Shown here: positions 18,260 through 28,176 of the stretch, piece by piece
How positions within the stretch are numbered: position 1 is the first letter of the stretch
Layout of the letters: each line of letters starts with the position of its first letter
NCBI RefSeq assembly: GCF_030698145.1
Contig: NZ_JAUYNW010000029.1
Span: 1-56,992 of the forward strand
DNA: 56,992 bases
Direction of reading: 5' to 3'
Origin: Phenylobacterium sp.
GTDB taxonomy: Bacteria; Pseudomonadota; Alphaproteobacteria; Caulobacterales; Caulobacteraceae
Notes under the pieces: model-generated
The model's input: only the letters and a program-made list of their open reading frames with translations
What the model was told of the DNA's origin: nothing
Databases searched by the model: none
Translations under genes and position numbers: made by a program

Positions 18260-19264
18260 ATGTCCATTCCCGACGCCCAGCGCCCCGCTGTCGACCGCGC
18301 CCTGACCGCGGCCTTCGGGACGACCGTACTGGACTCCGCCAAGCCGCTGACCGGCGGCCTGTCCGGCGCGTCGATCTACAAGGTCCGGGTCGGGGGCATC
18401 GCCTACTTGCTGAGGGTCGAGGGGAGCCGCGACGCCTTCCGCGATCCCGGCCGCTGGTACGGCTGCATGCGCACGGCGGCGGCCGCCTTCCTGGCCCCGC
18501 GGGTGCGCCATGCCGACCCCGACGACGGGGTGGCGATTATGGACTTCATCGACGAACGTCCCCTGTCGCTGGACTATCGAGGGACGCGCGCCGACATGAT
18601 CGTGGAGGTAGCTCAGGCGATCCGGGCCTTGCACGAGGCGCCCGCCTTCCCGCCCCTGGTCGACTACATGGACGGCATGGACGGGCTGATCGGGGCGTTC
18701 CAGGCGAGCGGCCTGATTGCGCCGGCGGCGACGGAGGAGCTGTTTTCCCGCTACGCCGTCCTGCGCGCCGGTTATCGGACGCCGGAGCGCGACCAGGTCT
18801 CCAGTCACAACGACCTGAATCCGCGCAACATCCTCTATGACGGCGCGCGGCTGTGGCTGGTGGACTGGGAGTCGTCCTTCCTGGCCGACCGTTATGTGGA
18901 CCTGGCGACGCTCGCCAATGTCTTCGCCCAGACGCCGGAGGAGGAGGCGCTGCTGGCGCGGACCTATTTCGGCGAAACGCCGGACGCCGAGCGGCAGGCG
19001 CGGCTATTCCTGATGCGGCAGGTCAACCACGTCTTCTACGGCGTGATCATGCTGAATGGCGTCGCCGCCGAGCAGCCCGGCCTGCGCGAGACCAGCCTCG
19101 AGGCGCCGGAACTCGCCGAGATCCACCAGGCCCTGGGGACCGGCGAGTTCGTGTTGGAATCCTGGCGTGGCCGCCTCGCCTACGGCAAGGCGCGTCTCAA
19201 CGCGGCCCTGGACGGGCTGCGGTCTGCTCGATTCCCGGAGGCGTTGGAGCTAGTGGCTACCTAG
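18260..19264 (+). CDS. choline/ethanolamine kinase-like aminoglycoside phosphotransferase-fold protein
   Basis: A 334-residue kinase of the APH/choline kinase fold. SGASIYKVRVGGIAYLLRVEG near residues 33-53 is the nucleotide-binding sheet, and the catalytic loop HNDLNPRNILYDGARLWLVDWE near residue 185 contains both the catalytic Asp and the metal-binding Asp of DWE. The substrate could be choline, ethanolamine or another small alcohol. I preferred the ATG at 18260, with GGAG 7 nt upstream, over a TTG 12 nt earlier. The upstream repeats suggest specific regulation. Its stop overlaps the convergent transporter gene. Confidence 0.8.
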   Translation: MSIPDAQRPAVDRALTAAFGTTVLDSAKPLTGGLSGASIYKVRVGGIAYLLRVEGSRDAFRDPGRWYGCMRTAAAAFLAPRVRHADPDDGVAIMDFIDERPLSLDYRGTRADMIVEVAQAIRALHEAPAFPPLVDYMDGMDGLIGAFQASGLIAPAATEELFSRYAVLRAGYRTPERDQVSSHNDLNPRNILYDGARLWLVDWESSFLADRYVDLATLANVFAQTPEEEALLARTYFGETPDAERQARLFLMRQVNHVFYGVIMLNGVAAEQPGLRETSLEAPELAEIHQALGTGEFVLESWRGRLAYGKARLNAALDGLRSARFPEALELVAT

Positions 19265-20940
19265 TCGTCCAGCGACCGTCCCTTGGTTTCGGGTAGCAGG
19301 AAGAAGCAGGTCACCACCGAGACCGCCGTGAAGGCGAAGGGATACCAGAGGCCCGAATAGATGTTCCCCGTCGCCGCCACGATGGCGAAGGCGGTGAAGG
19401 GCACGAAGCCGCCGATCCAGCCGGTGCCGATATGATAGGGCAGCGACATGGCCGTGTAGCGGATCCGGGTCGGGAACAACTCCACCAGGCAGGCGGCGAT
19501 CGGGCCGTAGAGCGCGGTGGCGGCGATGACGAAGACCAGCAGCACTCCGAAGGCGCCCAGCAGGTTCATGCGCTCGGGATCGGCCTTGGCCGGGTAGCCG
19601 GCCTCGACCAGCGCAGCCTTGATCCGGGTTTCCACGGCGGCTTTCGCCGCCTTGGCGGCGTCGGCCGGGAGGCCCGCGGCCGAGGTGGACGGGACACTGG
19701 CCTCGCCCAGCCGCACGACGGCGGGCGCGCCGGCCGGGCCGGCCTCGGTCCGATAGGAGACCCCCGCATTGGCCAATGAGCTCTTGGCGATGTCGCAGGA
19801 AGAGACGAAGGCCGCCTTGCCCACGGGGTCGAACTGCAGCGAGCAGTCGGCCGGGTCGGCGACGACCACGACCGGCGTGCGGACCTCGGCCTCGGCGAGC
19901 GCGGGGTTGAGGGTCTGGGACAGCAGGTGGAAGCCCGGGAAATAGGCCGCGAGCATCAGGGTCATGCCGAACAGCATCACGGGCTTGCGCCCGAACCTGT
20001 CCGACATCCAACCGAAGGCCACATAGCCGATGGCGCTGACCGCGGTCGCCGACAGCATCAGGAGGTTGATGGTCTCGGGCGCGACCTTCAGGAACCGCTC
20101 CATGAAGGTCTGGGTGTAGAAGAAGGCGGTGTACCAGACCGCGCCCTGGGCCGACATGATGGCGATCAGGGCCAGCAGGACGATCTTCAGGTTGGGCCAT
20201 TGGCCGAAGGCTTCGGTGAAGGGCGCCTTGGACGACGTCCCCTCGGCCTTCATCTTGGTGAAGGCCGGGCTCTCGCTGAGCTTAAGGCGCATCCAGATCG
20301 AGATCGCCAGCAGGCCCGCGGAGAACAGGAAGGGTATGCGCCAGCCCCAGGCGTCGAAGGCCTCCGGGCCGAAGAACTTGCCCAGGATGAGGCGGGTCGC
20401 GAGGATCACCATCAGGGCGCCGAACAGGCCCAAGGCTGCGGAGGTCTGGACCCAGCTCGTGGCCCGGCCGCGGCCGCCGGGGGGTGCGTGCTCGGCCACG
20501 TAGATCGCCGCCCCGCCGTACTCGCCGCCCAGGGCGAAGCCCTGGATGATGCGCATGAGCACCAGCAGCGCCGGCGCCAGCAGGCCCACCTGGGCGTAGG
20601 TCGGCAGCAGGCCGATCGCGAAGGTCGCGCCGCCCATCAGGGCCACGGTGACCAGGAACGCGCCCTTGCGCCCGGCCTTGTCGCCGATACGGCCGAAGAC
20701 CAGGGCGCCCAGGGGACGGAACAGGAAGCCCGCGCCGAACAGGGCCAGGGCCGCGATATAGCCCGCCGCCTCGGGCAGGCCGGAAAAGAAGGTCTTGGAG
20801 ATGACCTGGGTCAGGCTGCCGAAGACGAAGAAGTCGTACCACTCGAAGGCCGTGCCGGCCGACGACGCCGCCACCACCGTCTTCAGCGATGCGGGCTTCT
20901 TCTCCGCCGTATCCGTCGTCTCCGCGGCGATCTCCGCCAT
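19261..20940 (-). CDS. MHS-family major facilitator transporter with a ~114-residue soluble insertion
   Basis: A 559-residue transporter of the metabolite:H+ symporter family. SSAGTAFEWYDFFVFG near residue 25, the loop motif GRIGDKAGRKGAF and the repeat GWMSDRFGRKPVM define the two MFS halves, and PETKGRSLDD closes the protein. Residues ~344-457 (19570-19911) form a hydrophilic insertion between late membrane helices, with two Cys (ADCSLQF and SSCD) that could form a disulfide; it probably faces the periplasm. The usual length is ~430. The ATG has GGGGGAGA upstream. The substrate is unknown, with dicarboxylates, proline/betaine and aromatic acids known in the family. Confidence 0.88.
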   Translation of the reverse strand: MAEIAAETTDTAEKKPASLKTVVAASSAGTAFEWYDFFVFGSLTQVISKTFFSGLPEAAGYIAALALFGAGFLFRPLGALVFGRIGDKAGRKGAFLVTVALMGGATFAIGLLPTYAQVGLLAPALLVLMRIIQGFALGGEYGGAAIYVAEHAPPGGRGRATSWVQTSAALGLFGALMVILATRLILGKFFGPEAFDAWGWRIPFLFSAGLLAISIWMRLKLSESPAFTKMKAEGTSSKAPFTEAFGQWPNLKIVLLALIAIMSAQGAVWYTAFFYTQTFMERFLKVAPETINLLMLSATAVSAIGYVAFGWMSDRFGRKPVMLFGMTLMLAAYFPGFHLLSQTLNPALAEAEVRTPVVVVADPADCSLQFDPVGKAAFVSSCDIAKSSLANAGVSYRTEAGPAGAPAVVRLGEASVPSTSAAGLPADAAKAAKAAVETRIKAALVEAGYPAKADPERMNLLGAFGVLLVFVIAATALYGPIAACLVELFPTRIRYTAMSLPYHIGTGWIGGFVPFTAFAIVAATGNIYSGLWYPFAFTAVSVVTCFFLLPETKGRSLDD

Positions 20941-20999
20941 GCGTCTCTCCCCCGTCACAGGGGGAGACGTCTAACGCGACGACGGGATGTGGGGAAGGC

Positions 21000-23693
21000 C
21001 TAGGCGGCCGCCTCGTCCTCGGCTGCGACGCCGCCGCTCAGCCGGGAGATCTCCGCCAGCAGGGCGGAGGGGGAGATGGGCTTGCCGACCACCCCGTCCA
21101 TACCGGCCTCGAGATAGGCCTGGCGCTGGTGGGAGAGGACGTTGGCGGTGAGGGCCACGATCGGCGTGCTGGCGACCGGGCCGCCCAGGGCGCGGATGCG
21201 GCGGCTGGCCTCCAGGCCGTCGATGCCCGGCATCTGTACGTCCATCAGGATCAGTTCGAAGCCGCCGCGGGCGGCGGCCTCGACGCCCAGCAGGCCGTCG
21301 GCGGCGGTCTCGACCGCGGCGCCCAGGTTTTCCAGCAGCTTGGTGACGATCATGCGGTTGGTGGCGTTGTCCTCGACCACCAGTACCCGCAGGCCTTCAA
21401 GATAGGGCTCGGCGGTCTCGAGTTCGGGGGCGACGGCCTCGGCGGGCGGGGCGGCCACCTCGAGCCAGAAGATCGATCCCACGCCCTCCGTCGAGGCGAA
21501 ACCCACCCCGCCACCAAGCATCCCGGCCAGGCGTTGGGTGATGGCCAGGCCCAGGCCCGAGCCGCCGAACTTGCGCGTGGTCGAGGCGTCGCCCTGGTCG
21601 AAGCGCTGGAAGATTCTGGGCTGCACGGCCTCGGGGATGCCGACACCGGTGTCGGCCACCTCCAGGCGCAGCATGGGGTCGGCCGGTCCGGACTTGAGGC
21701 CGGCACGCACCGTGACGCCACCCTTGAGGGTGAACTTCACCGCGTTGCCGATCAGATTGAACAGCGCCTGGCGCACTCGAACGGGGTCGGTCCGAACCCA
21801 GCCCAGGTCGGAGGCGATGTCCACATTGAGGGTCAGGCCCTTGGCCTCGGCCTGGGGCCGCAGCAGCCGGGCGACGCCCTCGATCAGGGCGCGCGGGTCG
21901 ATCGGCTCGCAGGCCAGCTCCAGCCGGCCGGCCTCGATCTTCGAGAAGTCGATCACGTCGTTCAGGAGCACGGCCAGCATCTGGCCGCAGGAGAGGGCCT
22001 CCTCCAGCATCTTGCGGCCGTCGTCCGAAAGGGTCTCGGACTTCAGAAGGTGCAGCACGCCCATGACGCCGTTCATCGGCGTCCGGATCTCGTGGCTCAT
22101 ATTGGCCAGGAAGGCGGCCTTGGCCTCGGTGGCCGCCTGAGCCGCGCGCTGGGCCTCGATCAGGTCCAGCTCCTGGCGCTTGCGCACATCGAAGTCCTGG
22201 ACGAGGCCGACGCCCTTCAGCCACTTGCCTTTGCGGTCGGTCTTCAGGTGGTGGAACACCCGCACCCAGCGTTCCTCGCCGGTGTCGCTGAGCGCGCGGG
22301 CCTCGAAGGCCTCGCCGGATCCCCGCTTGCCGTCGCGGATATCGTTGAAGGCGTCGCGGAGCTGCGCCTGATCGTCCGAATGGAAGCGCGGAAAGTTGAG
22401 CTTGAGGGCGTCCTCGTAGCCGGCCACCCGGCCGCCGACCAGTTTCTTGAACTCCGGGCTGGCCCAGAAGGTCTTGTGGACGTGGTCGATCTCGTAGACC
22501 CCGGCCTCGGCCGCATTGAGAGCCAGTTTCAGCCGCCGCGCGCTGACCTGGGCGTCCTCGCGCGCCTTGGCCTGGACCGAGATGTCGTCGACATAGCAGA
22601 TCACGCCCTGGACCCTGCCGCGGGCGTCATGCCAGGGGCGAGCCTCCCAGCGCACCCAGTGCTTGCCTCCCATGCCGTCGGTGAACTTGTCCTCCTTGGC
22701 CTTGACCACCTCGCCGGTGAGCGCCCGGGTCTGGGCTGACAGCAGCCGTTTCGGCGCGCCGGGGAAAACGTCCTTCAGCGTGCGGCCGATGTGGGCGCGC
22801 TTGTCCAGCTTGAAGGCCTGCCGCCAACTGTTGGAGATCACCATGTAGCGTAGCTGCTTGTCGAACATGGCCACTGCGAAGGGGGCGTTCTCGATCAGCT
22901 GCCGGATCTGCTGCTCGCCGCGCAGGGCCGTGTCACGCGCCTCAGCGAGTTCGGTGATGTTTTGCGATAGGCCCTTCAGGGCGTAGGCGCCGCTGGGGCG
23001 TGGCTCGGTGTGGAAGGTGACGCGCCAGGACGTCCAGCGGCCATTGCGACCGCGCAGGCGATGTTGGAAGGCGCCGCCGACGCCCTTGACCGTTCCGGCG
23101 ATGAAGAGGGCTTGCACGCGCTCCCGTTCCTCGGCGTGCAGCAGGGCCTCGAACTGGGCGCTGTTGGCGATCTCCTCGGGCGCGTAGCCGATGACGGACA
23201 GGATGTCGTCCGACCAGGAAATGCCGTCCGTGTCGGGTTCGTAGGTCCAGCTGCCGATACCGGCGGTGATCGACAACACGACCTGGGTGCGATGGGCCTC
23301 CTCGAGGTCGAGCGCCCGCTGTTTCGCCTCGGTCACGTCCAGCGCCACGCCGACGATCCGGCCGTCCGGCTGCATCTGGGCCCGCCCATCGAACCAGACG
23401 AAACGGTCGTCCTTGGTGTGCAGCCGCAGCAGGCTCTCGCTTGTGCCCGTCCGGGTCAGCCGTTCGAAGTGGGCGTCCATCTCACCAACATCGTCGGGAT
23501 GGGCCATGTCACGCACCCCGCGGCCCAACATCTCCGCCTGGGTCCAGCCGGTGGCGCGTTCGAAGGCCGGATTGACCTGGTCGACCGCGCCGTCCGCGCT
23601 GATGACGAACATCACCTCGCGGCTGTTGTCGAACAGCCACTGCGACATGTCGCCGGTGTTGGCCGGTCGGACTTCCGGCCGCGCTCTGGGCAT
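21000..23693 (-). CDS. multi-PAS hybrid sensor histidine kinase
   Basis: An 897-residue cytoplasmic sensor. Four PAS/PAC units cover about residues 20-510 (the first around VNPAFERATGWTQAEM, the second around DILSVIGYAPEEIANS). The HisKA domain has His534 in MSHEIRTPMNGVMG, the ATPase domain has N, G1 (DTGVGIPE) and G2 (GSGLGLAI) boxes, and a C-terminal receiver carries Asp818 in LMDVQMPG. No membrane helix is seen, so PAS domains sense internal or diffusible signals. It has no cognate regulator beside it. Confidence 0.92.
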   Translation of the reverse strand: MPRARPEVRPANTGDMSQWLFDNSREVMFVISADGAVDQVNPAFERATGWTQAEMLGRGVRDMAHPDDVGEMDAHFERLTRTGTSESLLRLHTKDDRFVWFDGRAQMQPDGRIVGVALDVTEAKQRALDLEEAHRTQVVLSITAGIGSWTYEPDTDGISWSDDILSVIGYAPEEIANSAQFEALLHAEERERVQALFIAGTVKGVGGAFQHRLRGRNGRWTSWRVTFHTEPRPSGAYALKGLSQNITELAEARDTALRGEQQIRQLIENAPFAVAMFDKQLRYMVISNSWRQAFKLDKRAHIGRTLKDVFPGAPKRLLSAQTRALTGEVVKAKEDKFTDGMGGKHWVRWEARPWHDARGRVQGVICYVDDISVQAKAREDAQVSARRLKLALNAAEAGVYEIDHVHKTFWASPEFKKLVGGRVAGYEDALKLNFPRFHSDDQAQLRDAFNDIRDGKRGSGEAFEARALSDTGEERWVRVFHHLKTDRKGKWLKGVGLVQDFDVRKRQELDLIEAQRAAQAATEAKAAFLANMSHEIRTPMNGVMGVLHLLKSETLSDDGRKMLEEALSCGQMLAVLLNDVIDFSKIEAGRLELACEPIDPRALIEGVARLLRPQAEAKGLTLNVDIASDLGWVRTDPVRVRQALFNLIGNAVKFTLKGGVTVRAGLKSGPADPMLRLEVADTGVGIPEAVQPRIFQRFDQGDASTTRKFGGSGLGLAITQRLAGMLGGGVGFASTEGVGSIFWLEVAAPPAEAVAPELETAEPYLEGLRVLVVEDNATNRMIVTKLLENLGAAVETAADGLLGVEAAARGGFELILMDVQMPGIDGLEASRRIRALGGPVASTPIVALTANVLSHQRQAYLEAGMDGVVGKPISPSALLAEISRLSGGVAAEDEAAA

Positions 23694-23779
23694 GCCCCAT
23701 CCCCTAGGTTCGGATGGAGCCTAGCGCGGCCCGGTAAACGTATCGTTTGGGGCGTCTTCCGCAAACGTACAGGTTGTGT

Positions 23780-24970
23780 CTAGAACGCGTTCTCGCCGGT
23801 GATGGCGCGGCCCAGGATCAGGGCGTGGACGTCGTGCGCGCCCTCGTAGGTGTTGACCGTCTCCAGGTTCGCGGCGTGCCGCATCACGTGATAATCGCCT
23901 GAAATCCCGTTGCCGCCATGGATGTCGCGGGCCTCGCGGGCGATGGCCAGGGCCTTGCCGCAGTTGTTGCGCTTCATCAGGCTGATGGCTTCGGGGACCC
24001 AAGCCCCCTGGTCGAGCAGGCGGCCCAGCGCCAAGGCGCCCTCGAAGCCCAGCGCGATCTCGGTCTGCATGTCGGCCAGCTTCTTCTGCACCAGCTGGCG
24101 GGCGGCCAGCGGCTTGCCGAATACTTTGCGGGTCAGGGTGTAATCGCGGCTGGCGTGCAGGCAGAACTCGGCCGCGCCCATGGCGCCCCAGGAAATCCCG
24201 TAGCGGGCCTTGTTGAGGCAGGAGAACGGGCCGCGCAGGCCCGAGACCCCCGGCATCATCATGTCCTCGGGCACGAAGACGTCGCTGAGCGAGATCTCGC
24301 CGGTCACCGAGGCGCGCAGGGAGAGCTTGTTGAGGATCTTCGGCGTCTCCAGGCCCTTGGAGCCGCGATCCACCAGGAAGCCCCGGATCACCCCGTCCAG
24401 CTTGGCCCAGACCAGGCAGACATCGGCGATCGGGGCGTTGGTGATCCACATCTTGGCGCCGTTGAGCACGTAGCCGCCGTCGGTCTTCTTCGCCACCGTG
24501 CGCATGGAGGCCGGGTCGGACCCGCCGTCGGCCTCCGTCAGGCCGAAGCAGCCGACGATCTCGCCGCGCGCCATGCCCGGCAGGTACTTCATCTTCTGCT
24601 CTTCCGAGCCGAAGGCGTAGATCGGGTACATGACCAGCGAGGACTGGACGCTCATAGCCGAGCGGTAGCCGCTGTCGACCGCCTCGATCTCCCGGGCGAT
24701 CAGGCCATAGGCTACGTGGCTGACGCCGGCGCCGCCGTACTTCTCCGGCAGGGTCGCGCCCAGGAAGCCCCTGGCGCCCATCTCGGTCATGATCTCGCGG
24801 TCGAACCGCTCGTCGGCATAGGCCGAGACCACCCGGGGCAGCAGCTTCTCGCGGGCGTAGGAGCGGGCCGCGTCCCAGACCATCCGCTCCTCCTCGGTGA
24901 GGCGCGAGGCGAGGTCCAGCGGGTCTTCCCAATCGAAGGTCTTCTGGGTGTCTGCGGCGTCCAGGGCCAT
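23780..24970 (-). CDS. gcdH: glutaryl-CoA dehydrogenase
   Basis: A 396-residue acyl-CoA dehydrogenase. [17 protein letters not shown] at the start, [20 protein letters not shown] in the substrate region, [15 protein letters not shown] and the C-terminal [20 protein letters not shown] with the catalytic Glu all fit glutaryl-CoA dehydrogenase rather than short- or medium-chain enzymes. It oxidises and decarboxylates glutaryl-CoA from lysine and tryptophan breakdown to crotonyl-CoA, passing electrons to ETF. The enoyl-CoA hydratase gene just upstream on the same strand could act next. Confidence 0.92.
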   Translation of the reverse strand: MALDAADTQKTFDWEDPLDLASRLTEEERMVWDAARSYAREKLLPRVVSAYADERFDREIMTEMGARGFLGATLPEKYGGAGVSHVAYGLIAREIEAVDSGYRSAMSVQSSLVMYPIYAFGSEEQKMKYLPGMARGEIVGCFGLTEADGGSDPASMRTVAKKTDGGYVLNGAKMWITNAPIADVCLVWAKLDGVIRGFLVDRGSKGLETPKILNKLSLRASVTGEISLSDVFVPEDMMMPGVSGLRGPFSCLNKARYGISWGAMGAAEFCLHASRDYTLTRKVFGKPLAARQLVQKKLADMQTEIALGFEGALALGRLLDQGAWVPEAISLMKRNNCGKALAIAREARDIHGGNGISGDYHVMRHAANLETVNTYEGAHDVHALILGRAITGENAF

Positions 24971-25015
24971 GGCGCGTCTCCATTGAAGGAAGTTCGCGCG
25001 CCTTATGACGCCATT

Positions 25016-25804
25016 TTACGTGCCCGTGTAGACGCCTTTGCGTTTCTCGCGGAATGAGGCCAGGGACTCCTTGGCGTCATTGGGCGATCGGCGCGAAAAG
25101 CCGAGGCCGACGGACTCGTATTTGAGCGCCTGTTCCAGGTCGGCCTCCTGGCTGTGCCGCAGCACCCGCTTGGAGGACCGGATCGCCAGCGGCGGCCACT
25201 GGGCCATCTGTTCGCCATAGGCCACGGCGGCCTCGACCAGGTCACCTTCGACCAGCCGGTTGAGCAGGCCCAGCGACAGGGCTTCCCGCGCCTCGACCAT
25301 GCGGCTGGTGAAGATCAGGTCGGCGGCCGCCGCATAGCCGACGATACGCGGCAGGAACCAGGACAGCCCGGAGTCCGGCGACAGGTTGCGCTCGGCGAAG
25401 GTGGTCTTGAACCGCGCGCCGGGTCCGCCGATGCGGACGTCGCAGGCCAGGGCCGCGCTCATGCCCGCCCCGGCGCAGACGCCGTTGATCGCCCCGATCA
25501 GCGGCTTGTCGAAGTCGTGGAACAGCCGCGCCCAGCGGCCGACCCAACCCATCTCGTCCAGCCGCCCCTCCTGGGAGGTGTCCGGCGGCGGCAGGGTTCC
25601 GGTGAGGTCGGCGCCCGAACAGAACCCCCGGCCGGCCCCGGTCATCACCAGCACCCGCACCCCGTCGTCCTCCCGGGCCTCGCCCACGGCCGCGTGCACG
25701 TCGCGCCGCAGCTCGGCGGAGATGGCGTTCAGCTTGTCGGGGCGGTTGAGGGTAAGCACGCCAACCTGGCCGCGTGTCTCGTAGGTGATGGTCTCGTAGG
25801 CCAC
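25016..25804 (-). CDS. enoyl-CoA hydratase/isomerase family protein
   Basis: A 262-residue crotonase. GVLTLNRPDKLNAIS near residue 14, GAGRGFCSGADL near residue 58 (first oxyanion-hole strand) and KPLIGAINGVCAGAGMSAALACDVRI near 97 (second) define the family. The acidic catalytic position is represented by NLSPDSGLSW. It starts at GTG with GGGAGG 7-8 nt upstream. It is upstream of gcdH on the same strand, and a role in the same catabolic route is reasonable. Confidence 0.88.
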   Translation of the reverse strand: MAYETITYETRGQVGVLTLNRPDKLNAISAELRRDVHAAVGEAREDDGVRVLVMTGAGRGFCSGADLTGTLPPPDTSQEGRLDEMGWVGRWARLFHDFDKPLIGAINGVCAGAGMSAALACDVRIGGPGARFKTTFAERNLSPDSGLSWFLPRIVGYAAAADLIFTSRMVEAREALSLGLLNRLVEGDLVEAAVAYGEQMAQWPPLAIRSSKRVLRHSQEADLEQALKYESVGLGFSRRSPNDAKESLASFREKRKGVYTGT

Positions 25805-25868
25805 GGCGTCCCTCCCGTTTTGGCAAGTCTCGCCCAACGGTCGCGGGAAGCAAGCAGCCTGAACGAAA

Positions 25869-25899
25869 ACGCCCCGCCCGGGCCAGCCGGGCGGGGCGT
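25869..25899 (-). terminator. strong intrinsic terminator of the TonB receptor gene
   Basis: 13-bp perfect stem (arms 25869-25881 and 25887-25899) with a 5-nt loop. On the minus strand the hairpin is followed by TTTT. It lies 46 nt after the receptor stop codon. Confidence 0.8.
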
Positions 25900-25944
25900 C
25901 ACGAGAGCCGATCCGAGGGGGGAGGGGGATCGGGTCCGGGGGGA

Positions 25945-28089
25945 TCAGAACCTGGCGGTCAGCGAGGCGCGCACCGTACGCGGCGCACCGGGCATGATGT
26001 TGTTGTTCCCGTGCGAGGTCGGATAGTAGGCCTCGTCCAGCAGGTTCTCGACATTGACCTGAACCTTCAGGCTGTCGGTGACGTCGTAGAACACCGCCGC
26101 GTCGACTCTGGTGAAGCCCGGCAGGGTTACAGCGTTGTCGATGGCGGCGAACATCTTGTCCTGGTGGATAAGGCCCAGTCCGAGGGCCCAGTCCTGCGTC
26201 ACCTGGAACTTGTTCCACAGCGAGAGCGTGTGCTTGGGAGTCAGGGCGACCTTCTGGCCGGGATTGGCTGCAGTGGTGGCGGTGGTGATCTCCGCGTCCT
26301 GCCAGGCGAAGCCGCCGACCACCTCCCAGACCTCGTTGAGCCGGCCGCTGACGCCGAGCTCGAAGCCCTTGGTCCGCTGGCTGCCGGTCTGCACGGTAAG
26401 GGCGGGATTGTTCGGGTCGCGCGCCGTGGTGTTGTCGCGATCGAGCTGATAGGCGGCCGCGGTCAGGATCAGGTCCGGGCGCAGCTCCCACTTCAGACCG
26501 GCCTCGTAGTTCTCGAACTCCTCCGGCTCCAGGGTCTTGGAGGTCGCGGTCAGCGACGAGAACTGGTCGCCCGAGCTCGGCAGGAAGGACTTCGAATAGC
26601 TGGCGTAGATCGAGACCGCCTCGATGGGCTTGTAGACCACACCGGCCCGCGGCGAGACCAGGTCGTCGGTGCGGCTCAGCCGGTCGCCGTTGCGGTGGTT
26701 CTCGAATTCCAAGTCGAAGCTGTCGTAGCGCAGGCCGGCGATGATCTGGAACTGCGGCGTCAGCTCGATCTGGTCCTGAACATAGACCGCAGCCACCTTG
26801 GCGGTGACGTGGTTGTCGGCGTCGGTGGCGCTCTGCCGGAACGTGAGATTGGGGCTGAAGATCGTCGGGCTGGCGAACGGAACCAGGATCGAGGTCGCCG
26901 TCCCATTGAAGAAGCCGGTGTTGCGGAAGTTGTCGGTCTCCTGGACGCCGAACTCGGCGCCCACCAGTACAGTGTGCTTGATCGACCCGGTCTCAGCCTT
27001 CCAGACCAGGTCGGTCTGGTTGAACAGGTTCTCCCGCTCGGTGGGGTTGTTGTAAGCCGTGATCGAGACCTGGGTCCCGGCGGCGTTCACCGCGCCGGGC
27101 AGGACGTTCTGATAGAACTTGTCGTAGCTGGCGTAGGCGGTGTTGTTGCGGACCGTCAGGCCTTCGCCGATCTCGTACTCGACCGCGGCGCTGAGCGCGT
27201 CGACCCGCGCCGTGGCGTAGCTGAGCGCCGGGGCGCCGAAGAAGGTCTCGATGGGCGCGCGGGACGGGCGGCCCTGGAAGGACGGGATGCCCCGGTCGAC
27301 AACCCGGTCATCCTCGAAATGCTCATAGGCCACGCGCAGCGAGAGCCGGTCGTTGGGGAGGTAGGTGAAGGTCGGCGCGATCCCCCAGCGCTCCAGCGAA
27401 ACGTGGTCGCGGAAGCTCTCGGAGTCTTCGTAGAGCAGGTTCAGCCGGCCGGCGAGCCGGGCGCTCAGCGGCTGGTTTAGGTCCGCGGTGAAGCGCTTGT
27501 GGTCATGGGAGCCCACTTCCAGCTTCACCTCGCGCAACGGGTCCCAGCCCGCCTGCTTGGTCACGCGGTTGATCACGCCGCCGCCGCCGCCGCGGCCGAA
27601 GATCATGGCGTTGGGGCCCTTGAGGAACTCGACCCGCTGGGCGTTGTAGACGTCGCGATAGTACTGGACGTCGTCGCGCACCCCGTCGACGAAGAAGTCG
27701 GCGGTGCTGGAATTGCCGCGGATGGTGGGGGCGTCGCGGTGGCCCTCGCCCTGGCCCATGGTGACGCCGGGCACGTAGCGGACGATGTCGGCCATGCTCT
27801 GCACCGCCTGGTCGGACATCAACTCCTGGGTGATCACGGTCACCGACTGCGGCACGTCGCGCAGAGGGGTGTCGGTCTTGGTGGCGGTGGAGGTCTGCTT
27901 GGCGTCGTAGGCGTCCTTGCGGCCGGTCACGGTGACCCCGGAAATCTCCACGGCGGCCATGGACATGACGGCTTCGTCGGTCTCGGCGCGGGCGACCTGG
28001 GGCGCGACGGCCAAGGCCGCGACGCCCGCCATCAGCACGGGAACCAGCTTCCCCTGGACGCGCCTATTTGTCTTGCCTCGAAACGCCAC
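25945..28089 (-). CDS. TonB-dependent catecholate siderophore receptor
   Basis: An outer-membrane receptor of about 714 residues. A signal peptide ends near ARAETDE (residue 36). The plug domain contains the TonB-proximal VTVTGRKDAYD, DVPQSVTVITQELM and the FLKGPNAMIFGRGGGGG motif. About 22 beta strands follow and the last residue is Phe (TVRASLTARF). It resembles Fiu-like siderophore receptors. I take a GTG start at 28089, spaced 6 nt from GAGGGG. A TTG 6 nt earlier would abut that ribosome binding site. A Fur-box-like site lies upstream. Confidence 0.92.
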   Translation of the reverse strand: MAFRGKTNRRVQGKLVPVLMAGVAALAVAPQVARAETDEAVMSMAAVEISGVTVTGRKDAYDAKQTSTATKTDTPLRDVPQSVTVITQELMSDQAVQSMADIVRYVPGVTMGQGEGHRDAPTIRGNSSTADFFVDGVRDDVQYYRDVYNAQRVEFLKGPNAMIFGRGGGGGVINRVTKQAGWDPLREVKLEVGSHDHKRFTADLNQPLSARLAGRLNLLYEDSESFRDHVSLERWGIAPTFTYLPNDRLSLRVAYEHFEDDRVVDRGIPSFQGRPSRAPIETFFGAPALSYATARVDALSAAVEYEIGEGLTVRNNTAYASYDKFYQNVLPGAVNAAGTQVSITAYNNPTERENLFNQTDLVWKAETGSIKHTVLVGAEFGVQETDNFRNTGFFNGTATSILVPFASPTIFSPNLTFRQSATDADNHVTAKVAAVYVQDQIELTPQFQIIAGLRYDSFDLEFENHRNGDRLSRTDDLVSPRAGVVYKPIEAVSIYASYSKSFLPSSGDQFSSLTATSKTLEPEEFENYEAGLKWELRPDLILTAAAYQLDRDNTTARDPNNPALTVQTGSQRTKGFELGVSGRLNEVWEVVGGFAWQDAEITTATTAANPGQKVALTPKHTLSLWNKFQVTQDWALGLGLIHQDKMFAAIDNAVTLPGFTRVDAAVFYDVTDSLKVQVNVENLLDEAYYPTSHGNNNIMPGAPRTVRASLTARF

Positions 28090-28153
28090 CGCCAACCCCT
28101 CAAGCCCAAATGCGAATGAAACTGAGAGGCGGTCTTAGTTAGGCGCGACTGTC

Positions 28154-28176
28154 TTGGCAATGAGAATTGATTGCAA
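28154..28176 (-). promoter_or_regulatory. Fur-box-like site upstream of the siderophore receptor
   Basis: The stretch contains GCAAT (28157-28161) and ATTGC (28170-28174) around an AT-rich centre, embedded in TTGGCAATGAGAATTG. It resembles alphaproteobacterial Fur boxes and sits 65-87 nt from the receptor start, between divergent genes. Iron repression of the receptor is expected. Confidence 0.6.

Noticed and set aside
20889..22739. 616-codon plus-strand open frame opposite the multi-PAS kinase
   Set aside because: Composition is a shadow of the kinase gene; product is low-complexity Gly/Ala/Leu-rich without motifs.
28093..28095. TTG as start of the siderophore receptor
   Set aside because: The GAGGGG ribosome binding site directly touches it. 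The GTG 6 nt later has proper spacing.
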